A stretch of DNA of 64,000 bases from Paractinoplanes ovalisporus (GTDB lineage Bacteria; Actinomycetota; Actinomycetes; Mycobacteriales; Micromonosporaceae). Position 1 is the stretch's first letter. Each line of letters begins with the position of its first letter. Made by a program: the position numbers and the translations under genes. The notes beneath the pieces are model-generated. The model had not been told where the DNA came from and ran no database searches. It worked only from the letters and a program-made list of their open reading frames with translations. This document shows, one piece after another, positions 16,620 to 23,505 of the stretch. The stretch covers positions 1-64,000 of the forward strand of contig NZ_JAENHP010000011.1 in the NCBI RefSeq assembly GCF_016834655.1. Reading direction: 5' to 3'.

Positions 16620-17305
16620 GACGAGCCGTCCTCGTAGACCACGCCGAGCCGGTCGAGCAGCGGCCGCAGCGAGTACATGTCGAGCCCCAGCTCCCCCGCC
16701 GCCAGCCGGGCGCGCTTGGTGTCCTCGCTGTCGATCCGTCGCCGGGCGGCCTCCAGCACCGCCTCGGCCCGGGCCAGGGGCACGACCACCACGCCGTCGT
16801 CGTCGGCCACCACCGCGTCGCCCGGCGAGACCAGCTGGCCGCCACACACCACCGGCACGTTCACCGAGCCGGGGCTGGCCTTCACGGTTCCCTGCGGGCT
16901 CACCGCCCGGGCCCACACCGGGAAACCCATCGCCCGCAGCTCGGCCACGTCGCGGACGCCGGCGTCGAGCACCACCCCGGCCACCCCGCGCGCGGCCAGC
17001 GAGGTCGCCAGCAACTCCCCCAACATCCCGTCGGTGGACGGCGAGGTGGTCGTCACGACGAGCAGGTCGCCCGGCGCGCACACCTCGACCGCGGCGTGGA
17101 TCATCAGGTTGTCCCCCGGATGACACGACACCGTCACCGCCGCCCCCGCGATGCACGCCCCCGCCTGAACGGGCCGCAGGGCCGGGTCGAGCGCCCCGCG
17201 GCGGCCGTCGGCCTCGTGCACAGTGGACACTCCGGCCGACGCGAGCCCGGCGAGCACCTCGGCCGCCACCCGGGGCACCCGCCGGACGACCACGTGCCGG
17301 CTCAC
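16616..17305 (-). CDS. RraA-like 4-carboxy-4-hydroxy-2-oxoadipate / HMG aldolase
   Basis: A 229-aa class II-type pyruvate aldolase of the RraA/DlpA fold. Start at GTG 17305 overlaps the preceding stop by GTGA. Motifs are GDNLMIHAAVEVCAPGDLLVV, GELLATSLAARGVAGVVLDAGVRD (with the substrate Arg and metal-binding Asp) and GDAVVADDDGVVVVP. In the gallate/protocatechuate meta pathway this enzyme splits 4-carboxy-4-hydroxy-2-oxoadipate into pyruvate and oxaloacetate (GalC/LigK). The genomic setting supports that role rather than RNase E inhibition. The N-terminus is about 10-15 residues longer than the core domain. Confidence 0.88.
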   Translation of the reverse strand: MSRHVVVRRVPRVAAEVLAGLASAGVSTVHEADGRRGALDPALRPVQAGACIAGAAVTVSCHPGDNLMIHAAVEVCAPGDLLVVTTTSPSTDGMLGELLATSLAARGVAGVVLDAGVRDVAELRAMGFPVWARAVSPQGTVKASPGSVNVPVVCGGQLVSPGDAVVADDDGVVVVPLARAEAVLEAARRRIDSEDTKRARLAAGELGLDMYSLRPLLDRLGVVYEDGSS

Positions 17306-18027
17306 GACAGCGCCCGCGTGACCTGGGGGAAGACGCGCTGGTAGGCCTCGGCCCGGGTGTCGCTGGGCAGGCCCAGGTTGGGACCCGAGTTGCGGGCCGC
17401 CTGCAGCCCCCGCCGCGCGCCCAGCTCGGTGTAGTAGTTCCACAGGTGCTTCTGGGCGGCGAGCACCTGCATGGCCTCGCGTTTGCGGTCCCACACCTCG
17501 GTGATGTCGAGCAGCACGTCGGGCGTGAAGCCGCACTGCTCGGGCTGGTGAGGTTCGAAGCAGAACACCGGCGGCGCCCCGATCACCTCGCCCGGCCCCT
17601 CGACCCCGGGCGCCTGCGCCAGCACCCGGGCCCGCAGCGCGATGGCGTGGGCGGTGGCGTGGTCGTGGTTGTAGGGGTCGGCCGCGGCGTGGGTGAGCAC
17701 GACCGTGGGCTGCACCTCGCGGTAGAGGTCGATCAGCTCGCGGGTCAGGCCGGGGGTCTCAGTCAGCGGGTAGTCGCCGGCGTCGGAGAACCGGATCTCG
17801 GCGCCCAGCACCGAGGCCGCCTTCTCGGCCTCGGCCCGCCGCTGCGCCTTGATCTCGTCGAGCGTGTGGCCCTGGCGCCACAGCGACGCGGACTCGCCGC
17901 GCTCGCCGAAGCTCATGCAGCCGATCACGGCCCGGTCGCCGCGGGACGTGGCGAGGGCGATCGCGCCGGCGGCCCGCCAGACGAAGTCGCCGGGGTGCGC
18001 GGTCAGGACCAGCAGACGGTCGGCCAT
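17302..18027 (-). CDS. galB: 4-oxalomesaconate hydratase, PIG-L/LmbE fold (GalB-like)
   Basis: A 241-aa protein beginning at ATG 18027 with GGAGGA 4-5 bases upstream. It has LTAHPGDFVWRAAGAIALA and MSFGERGESASLWRQG followed by RRAEAEKAASVLGAEIRF-DAGDYPL. These match what I recall of Pseudomonas GalB, which uses the PIG-L deacetylase fold for hydration of 4-oxalomesaconate. The AHPGDF metal motif departs from the deacetylase AHPDDE, as expected for the GalB branch. Later His residues (THAAADPYNHDHATAH) would complete the metal site. It is the first gene of the minus-strand operon, facing the GntR gene across two operators. Confidence 0.87.
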   Translation of the reverse strand: MADRLLVLTAHPGDFVWRAAGAIALATSRGDRAVIGCMSFGERGESASLWRQGHTLDEIKAQRRAEAEKAASVLGAEIRFSDAGDYPLTETPGLTRELIDLYREVQPTVVLTHAAADPYNHDHATAHAIALRARVLAQAPGVEGPGEVIGAPPVFCFEPHQPEQCGFTPDVLLDITEVWDRKREAMQVLAAQKHLWNYYTELGARRGLQAARNSGPNLGLPSDTRAEAYQRVFPQVTRALS

Positions 18028-18040
18028 CGTTCCTCCGAGG

Positions 18041-18107
18041 ATTGTTGACAATCTCGTCAGCACTGCCACCGTAGGCCGTTCAGAGCCACACATCAATTGT
18101 TGACAAT
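18041..18107. promoter_or_regulatory. Twin GntR-type operators ATTGTTGACAAT in the gal/gntR divergent promoter
   Basis: The 12-mer ATTGTTGACAAT occurs twice, at 18041-18052 and 18096-18107, 55 bases apart. Each copy is an inverted repeat ATTGT-N2-ACAAT. This is the form of FadR/VanR-type GntR operators, and the sites sit directly between the GalB-like gene (start 18027) and the GntR gene (start 18139). Very likely the GntR protein binds both to control its own gene and the catabolic operon, with release by a pathway intermediate. Confidence 0.8.
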
Positions 18108-18138
18108 TCTGTCGCCATCGGGAAACGTCGGGACGGCC

Positions 18139-18780
18139 ATGTCGAAGACCCCCGCCCGTGACGGGCTCCGCAGCGCCATTCTCGGCGGCGAATACCTGCC
18201 CGGTGAGCGGCTGGTCGAGGCCCAGCTGATGACCCGGTTCGAGGCGAGCCGCTTCACCGTGCGGGCCGCCCTGCAAGACCTGGCCGGCGAGGGCCTGGTG
18301 CAGATGGAGCGCAACCGGGGCGCCCACGTCCGCAAGGTGCCGCTCGGCGAGGCGGTCGAGATCACCGAGGTCCGCATGGTGCTCGAGGGCCTGATCGCCG
18401 CCCGCGCGGCCGAACGGGTGACCGACGAGCAGGCCAGCGAGCTCGACGAGATCGGCCTGCTGATGCGGCGGGCGGTCGACGCCCAGGAATACCGGCGCTA
18501 CAGCGACCTCAACCACCGCCTGCACTCCCTCGTGCGGCAGATCGCGGGCCACGGCACGGCCGACCGCATCGTCGAGACCCTGCGCGGCCAGCTGGTGCGC
18601 CACCAGTTTATGCTGTCGCTGCTGCCGGGGCGCCCGCAGACCTCGCTGCCCCAGCACGAGCGGGTCATCGCCGCGATCCGCGACCGCGACCCGAAGGCGG
18701 CCGAGACCGCGATGCGCGACCACATCGCCAGCGTCATCGAGGCGCTGCGCTCGATCGACTTTCCCGGCGGCCCGGCATGA
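18139..18780 (+). CDS. GntR-family (FCD) transcriptional regulator
   Basis: A 213-aa regulator. Start at ATG 18139 (GGGA upstream). An N-terminal winged helix (about 5-68) reads RSAILGGEYLPGERLVEAQLMTRFEASRFTVRAALQDLAGEGLV and is followed by a helical FCD domain with the metal/ligand pocket residues in DLNHRLHSLV and HERVIAAI. FCD-type GntR proteins usually respond to organic acids. Its divergent position and the two operators suggest that it represses the gallate-type operon. Its stop overlaps the start of the DUF1932 dehydrogenase (ATGA), so that enzyme is co-expressed. Confidence 0.92.
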   Translation: MSKTPARDGLRSAILGGEYLPGERLVEAQLMTRFEASRFTVRAALQDLAGEGLVQMERNRGAHVRKVPLGEAVEITEVRMVLEGLIAARAAERVTDEQASELDEIGLLMRRAVDAQEYRRYSDLNHRLHSLVRQIAGHGTADRIVETLRGQLVRHQFMLSLLPGRPQTSLPQHERVIAAIRDRDPKAAETAMRDHIASVIEALRSIDFPGGPA

Positions 18781-19535
18781 GGGTGTTCGCCGTGCTGGGG
18801 CTGGGCGAGGCCGGTGGCCGCATCGCCGCCGATCTGGTCGCCGCCGGGGCAGTCGTGCACGGCTTCGATCCCTTGGTTCCACCCCCGGCGGGTGTACGGG
18901 GGTCCGGCAGCGACGCCGACGCCTGCCGCCACGCCGAGGTGGTGCTGAGCCTGACCACGGCCGAGGAAGCGCTCGCGGCCCTGCGGCAAGCGTTGCCGTC
19001 CTGCCGCCCGGGCACGCTCTGGGCCGACCTCAACACCTCCGCCCCGGCCCTGAAGGAGGCGCTGCGCGACGCGGCCGGCGGCACGGTCGAGGTGGTCGAC
19101 GTCGCGTTGATGGCGCCGGTCCCCGGCCATGGGCTGAGCACGCCGATGACAGCCAGCGGTCCCGCCGCTTCTGCGTTCGCCGAGGCGATTTCCCCGTACG
19201 GCGCAAGGGTCGACCTCATCGAAGGCCCGGTCGGCGCCGCGGCCACCCGCAAACTGCTGCGCAGCGTCTTCTACAAGGGCATGTCGGCCGCCGTGACCGA
19301 GGCCCTGGCCGCCGCCCGCGCCGCCGGGCTCGAGGAGTGGCTGGCCGGCAACATCCGGGCCGAGTTCGCCCGCAGCGACGAATCCACCCTGGACCGCATC
19401 GTCGAGGGCTCCCGCGCCCACGCCGTGCGCCGCCGCGAGGAGATGTCCGCGGCCGCCGACCTGCTGGATTCGCTGGGGGTGCCGGCCCGGGTGGCCCGCG
19501 CCAGCCGCGACTGGCTGGCCGATCTGCGGCCCTGA
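18777..19535 (+). CDS. NAD(P)-binding 6-phosphogluconate-dehydrogenase-like protein with DUF1932
   Basis: A 252-aa protein starting at ATG 18777 within the GntR stop. The Rossmann segment reads AVLGLGEAGGRIAADL (GxGxxG). The middle has the beta-hydroxyacid dehydrogenase signatures LSLTTAEEAL, DLNTSAP and VALMAPVPGHGL. The C-terminal helical domain fits DUF1932, with the conserved Lys in RKLLRSVFYKGMSAA. Such proteins oxidise or reduce hydroxy/aldehyde acids. In this island it could act on a ring-cleavage aldehyde as CHMS dehydrogenase does in other bacteria, although that enzyme belongs to another family; the proposal is untested. Confidence 0.83.
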   Translation: MRVFAVLGLGEAGGRIAADLVAAGAVVHGFDPLVPPPAGVRGSGSDADACRHAEVVLSLTTAEEALAALRQALPSCRPGTLWADLNTSAPALKEALRDAAGGTVEVVDVALMAPVPGHGLSTPMTASGPAASAFAEAISPYGARVDLIEGPVGAAATRKLLRSVFYKGMSAAVTEALAAARAAGLEEWLAGNIRAEFARSDESTLDRIVEGSRAHAVRRREEMSAAADLLDSLGVPARVARASRDWLADLRP

Positions 19536-19605
19536 ACCGGGGCCGGGAGCACACTATCGTCATCGATGGAGTGAATCGGGACAGTACGGTTCGCTTCGGG
19601 CGACT

Positions 19606-20742
19606 ATGGTCGGGCTCATGCCGATGATGCCGGCGGCCACGACCGCGCAGCTCGAGGATCTTCGCGCCCGGTTGCGGGCCACCCGCTGGCCCGATTCGCC
19701 CGAAGAGGTCGGCTGGGAGATGGGCGCCGACGTCGACTATCTGCGTGAGCTCGTCGCCTACTGGGCCGACGGTTTCGACTGGCGCAAGCAGGAGTCGGCG
19801 CTCGACCGGTTCGACCACGTGCGGCACAACGGCATCCACGCCGTCCACCAGCGGGGCCACGGCCCGGCCCCGCTGCCGCTGATCCTGTGTCACGGCTGGC
19901 CCGACTCGTTCTGGCGCTACACCAAGGTGATCCCGCTGCTGGCCGACCCGGGCGCGCACGGCGGCGACCCGGCCGACGCGTTCGACGTGGTGGTGCCCGA
20001 CATGCCCGGCTACGGCTATTCGGAGCGCCCGGCCCAGCCGCTCAACTCGATCGACGTCGCCAACCTGTGGGCGGCGCTGATGAGCGACCTGGGCCACCGG
20101 CATTTCGCGGCCGCGGGCGGTGACATCGGCAGCCACGTCGCCCGCTACCTGGCGCTCGACCACCCCGAGCGGGTCGTCGCCGTGCACCGCACCGACGCCG
20201 GCATCCCAATCTTCACGGGTGATCCGGCCACGCTGACGGCCGAGGAGGGCGACTTCCTCCGGGGCGCCGCCGCTTGGGGTGCGCGCGAGGGGGCGTACGG
20301 GATGATGCACCGCACCAAACCGCAGACCGCCGCCGTCGGGCTGAACGACTCGCCCGCGGGTCTGGCCGCCTGGATCGTCGAGAAGATGCGCGCGTGGAGC
20401 GACTGCGGCGGCGACATCGAACGCCGTTTCACCCGCGACGAGATCCTCACGAACCTCACCATCTACTGGCTGACCGGCACGATCGGCTCGTCGATGCGCA
20501 TGTACCGGGCCAACGCGAACATCCCGCCCGCCCAGCTGGAACGGCGCGTCGAGGTGCCCTCCGGCTTCATGATCTTCCCGGCCGACCTGGTCCGCCCGCC
20601 GCGGGCCTGGCTCGACCGCACGGCCAACACGGTCCGGGTCACCGAGGCGGCGGCCGGGGGCCATTTCGCGGCCTTCGAGGAGCCGGAGGCCTACGCGGCC
20701 GAGCTGCGCGAGTTCTTCCGCCCCTACCGCACGGGCGCGTGA
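19606..20742 (+). CDS. Epoxide hydrolase, alpha/beta fold with EHN domain
   Basis: A 378-aa enzyme. An N-terminal EHN-like region (LRARLRATRWPDSPEEVGWEMG..DYLRELVAYW) precedes the alpha/beta core. The oxyanion motif is HGWPDSF (96-102), the nucleophile Asp173 lies in GGDIGSHVAR, and the base His353 in GGHFAAFEEPE. A lid tyrosine is plausible in TIYWLTGTIGSSMRMY. The family opens epoxides to vicinal diols via an alkyl-enzyme ester. ATG 19618 is an alternative start. It is separated from the catabolic island by 70 bases and may serve aromatic epoxide turnover, but association is only positional. Confidence 0.88.
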   Translation: MVGLMPMMPAATTAQLEDLRARLRATRWPDSPEEVGWEMGADVDYLRELVAYWADGFDWRKQESALDRFDHVRHNGIHAVHQRGHGPAPLPLILCHGWPDSFWRYTKVIPLLADPGAHGGDPADAFDVVVPDMPGYGYSERPAQPLNSIDVANLWAALMSDLGHRHFAAAGGDIGSHVARYLALDHPERVVAVHRTDAGIPIFTGDPATLTAEEGDFLRGAAAWGAREGAYGMMHRTKPQTAAVGLNDSPAGLAAWIVEKMRAWSDCGGDIERRFTRDEILTNLTIYWLTGTIGSSMRMYRANANIPPAQLERRVEVPSGFMIFPADLVRPPRAWLDRTANTVRVTEAAAGGHFAAFEEPEAYAAELREFFRPYRTGA

Positions 20743-20861
20743 GCCGAGGCCCCCGCCGTGCCGGCCCGTGACCGGCCGCTGTCGTTTCTGTCCAAGACAT
20801 TGCCATGGACGTCGTCTAGCTTCGAGGTCGGCAGCAGCTACCGCGTCGAGGAGACACAGTC
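20743..20861 (+). promoter_or_regulatory. Promoter gap with GTCCA...TGGAC inverted repeat
   Basis: The gap before the DHFR-like gene holds GTCCAAGACATTGCCATGGAC (about 20789-20809), whose 9-base ends match as inverted repeats at 7 positions. A GAGGAG ribosome site lies at about 20849-20854. The repeat may be an operator; no promoter hexamers are clear. Confidence 0.35.
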
Positions 20862-21437
20862 ATGCGCAACCTGGTCTGGACCGGCTTCATGTCGTTGGAC
20901 GGCGTCGTGGATTCACCCGGCGGCACGGTCGAGGGCCACCGCAGCGGCGGCTGGGTGTTCCAGGACCTCGACTTCGTCCCCGAGGCCTGGTCGCTCAAGG
21001 GCGAGGAGCTGGCCGACACGACGGCGCTGATGTTCGGCCGCCGCAGCTACGACGCGTTCGCGGCGACCTGGCCGGGCTCGGAGGACCACGTCTCCTACAA
21101 GGAGCTGCCTAAGTACGTCGTGTCGGGCACCCTGAAGGAGGACGCCCTCGTCGACGGCTGGGGGCCGACGACGATCCTGCGCTCGACCGACGACGTGGCC
21201 GCACTCAAGCAGACCGAGGGCGGCGCCGTCTTCATCCACGGCAGCGCCGAACTGGCCCGGCGGCTGTCCGACGCCGGCCTGATCGACCAGTACAACCTGC
21301 TCGTCTTCCCGGTGCTGCTGGGCGCGGGCAAGAGCCTGTTCGGCCGGGCCGACCGCGACAAGCACATGCTGACGCTGCGCGAGTCGGAGACCTACTCGAA
21401 CGGCATCCTCAAGCTGGTCTACGACGTCAAGCGCTGA
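20862..21437 (+). CDS. Dihydrofolate-reductase/RibD C-terminal-like reductase
   Basis: A 191-aa single-domain protein that starts MRNLVWTGFMSLDGVVDSPGG, typical of the RibD_C/DHFR superfamily of small NADPH reductases found widely in actinobacteria. Further marks are LMFGRRSYDAFAATWPG, KYVVSGTL and VFIHGSAELARRLSDAGLIDQYNLLVFPVLLGAGKSLF. The physiological substrate of this clade is generally unknown and it should not be called FolA. GAGGAG lies 7-8 bases upstream of the ATG. It is monocistronic and converges with the remnant of an AraC-type gene. Confidence 0.88.
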   Translation: MRNLVWTGFMSLDGVVDSPGGTVEGHRSGGWVFQDLDFVPEAWSLKGEELADTTALMFGRRSYDAFAATWPGSEDHVSYKELPKYVVSGTLKEDALVDGWGPTTILRSTDDVAALKQTEGGAVFIHGSAELARRLSDAGLIDQYNLLVFPVLLGAGKSLFGRADRDKHMLTLRESETYSNGILKLVYDVKR

Positions 21438-21684
21438 TCGGCCGGGTCGAGGGCGATCGCTCCCCCGGCGCCGTCGCGCAGCTGCCCGGCCGTGCGCCCC
21501 ACGTAGGAGCGCAATGCCCGGGCCCGGTGAGACCCGCGTACGCCTGCCCGGCCTGCTTCCAGAACACCAGGCCCCAGCGCACCCCGGCGACCGAGGTCAT
21601 CGTCGTGACCCGCTCGCTCGTGCACGTCCAGACGCTGTCGACCCACGGCGAGTCGGAGCGGCGCGTCTCGAACTGCAGTTCCAC
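21419..21684 (-). pseudogene. AraC-family regulator remnant with large internal deletion
   Basis: From GTG 21684 the frame encodes VELQFETRRSDSPWVDSVWTC and then SERVTTMTSVAGVRWGLVFW. This is the usual opening of a family of actinobacterial AraC regulators about 230-280 aa long. The match stops near residue 56 (LTGPG). In a different frame the DNA then reads ALRSYVGRTAGQLR, which resembles the very end of an AraC DNA-binding domain, ending at 21419. Roughly 180 codons, including most of the helix-turn-helix, are missing, so the gene is dead. The last 19 bases overlap the convergent DHFR-like gene. Confidence 0.65.
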
Positions 21685-21707
21685 CGGGCGAACGATACGC
21701 TCGCGCC

Positions 21708-22127
21708 GTGGCCACCTTTGTTCTGATCCACGGCGCCGGGGACGTCGGATGGTACTGGCATCTGGTGGAGGCCGAGCTGCGCGCCCGCGGCCACGACACG
21801 GTCGCGCCCGACCTGCCGTGCGCCGACGACACGGCTGCCCTGTTCTATCAGGACGTGCCGCCCGCGCCGGCCGCCGAGGCCCTCGCCCACGGGGTCGACC
21901 AGTCCGAAGCCCGGCTGGGCGACCCCTCCCCGTTGCGGGCGTGGCCCGGCATTCCCACCCGGGTCGTGCTGGGCCGCGACGACCGTCTGTTGCCGCCGGG
22001 CTACATCCGGCGCGTGGCCCGCGAGCGCCTGGGTGTCACGCCCGACGAGATCGACAGCGGGCACACACCGGCGCTCAGTCGCCCGCGGGAGCTGGCGAGC
22101 CTGCTCGACTCGTATCGGCCGCGCTGA
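21708..22127 (+). pseudogene. Alpha/beta-hydrolase with in-frame internal deletion
   Basis: The 139-aa frame starts MATFVLIHGAGDVGWYWHLV and continues into VAPDLPCADDTA, then jumps to ALFYQDVPPAPAAEALAHG. The close is VVLGRDDRLLPPGYIRRVARERLG..EIDSGHTPALSRP. Family members are about 220-240 aa and carry a nucleophile-Ser elbow (GxSxG) that is wholly absent here. The deletion of roughly 80-90 codons keeps the frame. The oxyanion HG, late Asp and His survive, but without Ser it cannot be a hydrolase. Its 3' end overlaps the convergent gene at 22075 by 53 bases. A stable truncated product is possible. Confidence 0.7.
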
Positions 22128-23133
22128 CCGCCTTCGGGCGCACCGAGACACACGCCCAGGCCACAACGGCGAGAACCACGGCGGCCACGGCCAGCTGGAG
22201 CAGCATCCACGGCGTGCCGTACGACCAGTACGGGCCCCGGTTGAGGGCACTGTGGACGGTGAACACCATCGAGTCGGAGTACCGGAAAACCCGCCACACG
22301 TTGACCCCGAACGCGAACGCGGGCAGCGCCGACGCGACCACCGCGAGGCCGGTCAGCGCGACCCCGAGGCGTCGCCGGGCCACGGACTGCCGGCCCAGGC
22401 GGTAGGCGCCCGCGGCGGCCAGCAGCCACCCCACCAGCAGACCGATGACGGCGCCGGCCACCAGCAGAGGACGCGTCGCGCCCGTGTCGGCCGGCCACGT
22501 CACCACCGAGATGGAGCCGCGCTCGGCCGAGACGTAGCCGGAGACGTCGAGCCGCAATCCGTCCCGGGCCGCGGTGAAGGCGGCGCCCCGCATCTTCTCC
22601 TCCACACCGGTGCCGGTGGCCGGATCCATCGTGAACGAGGTGCCGTCGCGCCGCTCGATCGCGGTGACCTGCCAGCCGGCGGCGGTCAGGCGCTGCTGGG
22701 CGGCCTCCGGGGTCCAGCCGGGCGAGTCGATGTGGCCACTGGCCATCCCGGTCCACCACGGGGAGGCGGAACGCGAGACGGTGAACTCGCTGCCGCCGCC
22801 CGACACCTGCCGGGTCAGGGCCTCGACCCCGCTGTCGCCGGGCAGACGGGTGAAAGTCTGCTCGGCCGCCCACGAGCCCGCGGCCGCCCCGAACGCGCCG
22901 CCGATCAGTGTGATCAGCACGGCCGCGAGAAGGACCAGGGGACGCCCGGAGGGCAGCCGGAACCGTTGCCGCAGCCCGCTGAGCACCAGGTGCCACGCGT
23001 CGGCCCGCGAGGGGCGGGTCTGGCCGGGCTCGGCCATCTCGAGCAGGGTGGTGACCATGTCGGCGCCGTGACCGGTGCGGTAGGGACCGGGGTAGGCCAG
23101 CATCAGCCGGCGGTAGCGGCGTTCGAGGCTCAC
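22075..23133 (-). CDS. PadR-coupled membrane protein of unknown function
   Basis: A 352-aa protein starting at GTG 23133 within the stop of the PadR gene. The first ~50 residues (RRYRRLMLAYPGPYRTGHGADMVTTLLE) match the soluble prefix found in many actinobacterial proteins encoded next to PadR regulators. Hydrophobic segments occur near 68-88, 225-245, 258-280 and 312-332. The large extracytoplasmic loop (about 90-220) has no recognisable enzyme motif. Coupling to PadR implies that its level is regulated with the repressor. It may be a membrane stress or export accessory protein; no function is claimed. Confidence 0.78.
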   Translation of the reverse strand: MSLERRYRRLMLAYPGPYRTGHGADMVTTLLEMAEPGQTRPSRADAWHLVLSGLRQRFRLPSGRPLVLLAAVLITLIGGAFGAAAGSWAAEQTFTRLPGDSGVEALTRQVSGGGSEFTVSRSASPWWTGMASGHIDSPGWTPEAAQQRLTAAGWQVTAIERRDGTSFTMDPATGTGVEEKMRGAAFTAARDGLRLDVSGYVSAERGSISVVTWPADTGATRPLLVAGAVIGLLVGWLLAAAGAYRLGRQSVARRRLGVALTGLAVVASALPAFAFGVNVWRVFRYSDSMVFTVHSALNRGPYWSYGTPWMLLQLAVAAVVLAVVAWACVSVRPKAVSAADTSRAGSPAPAGD

Positions 23134-23462
23134 GCGGCACCGCCGAACGACAGCTTGGGACGGCGGCTCAACCGCTTCTCGGCGGCCTCGGCGTTGCGCC
23201 GCAGACGCTCGATCTCGACCGCCAGCGCCCCCGCGCCGCTGTCGGTGATGCGGTAGTAGCGGCGCAGCCGGCCCTCGACCGTCTCTTCGCGGTCGACCTC
23301 GATCAGGCCCCGCTCGGCCAGGCGTTCCAGCGCGCCGTAGAGCGTGCCGGCGCGCAGCTTGACGTCGCCGTCGGAGAGCTCGTCGACCGCGCGGATGATG
23401 CCGTAGCCGTGCAGCGGCTGATCAGCCACCGAGGCCAGGATCAGAAAGGTGGGTTCCTGCAT
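23130..23462 (-). CDS. PadR-family transcriptional repressor
   Basis: A 110-aa winged-helix protein of short PadR type. It begins MQEPTFLILASVADQPLHGYGI and has LRAGTLYGALERLAERGLIEVDREETVEGRLRRYYRITDSGAGAL, the characteristic wing and recognition helix, then a short C-terminal dimerisation helix. The start is ATG 23462. A 34-bp nested palindrome lies 10 bases upstream and is a strong candidate autoregulatory operator. PadR proteins are usually derepressed by small molecules such as phenolics or antibiotics. It is translationally coupled to the membrane protein that follows. Confidence 0.93.
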   Translation of the reverse strand: MQEPTFLILASVADQPLHGYGIIRAVDELSDGDVKLRAGTLYGALERLAERGLIEVDREETVEGRLRRYYRITDSGAGALAVEIERLRRNAEAAEKRLSRRPKLSFGGAA

Positions 23463-23471
23463 GCGGCCGAC

Positions 23472-23505
23472 AGTACGGGAGACTGCATATGCCGTCAAAC
23501 GTACT
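23472..23505. promoter_or_regulatory. Nested palindrome, probable PadR operator
   Basis: AGTACG (23472-23477) and CGTACT (23500-23505) are inverted repeats concentric with GCATATGC (23485-23492); both share the centre at 23488.5. The element lies just upstream of the PadR start codon and touches the stop codon of the GGDEF gene at 23504. The symmetry is far better than expected by chance in GC-rich DNA and fits dimer binding by the encoded PadR. Confidence 0.75.

Noticed and set aside
20862..21437. FolA dihydrofolate reductase
   Set aside because: The opening and length fit the RibD_C-like reductase group; folate reductase residues are not evident.
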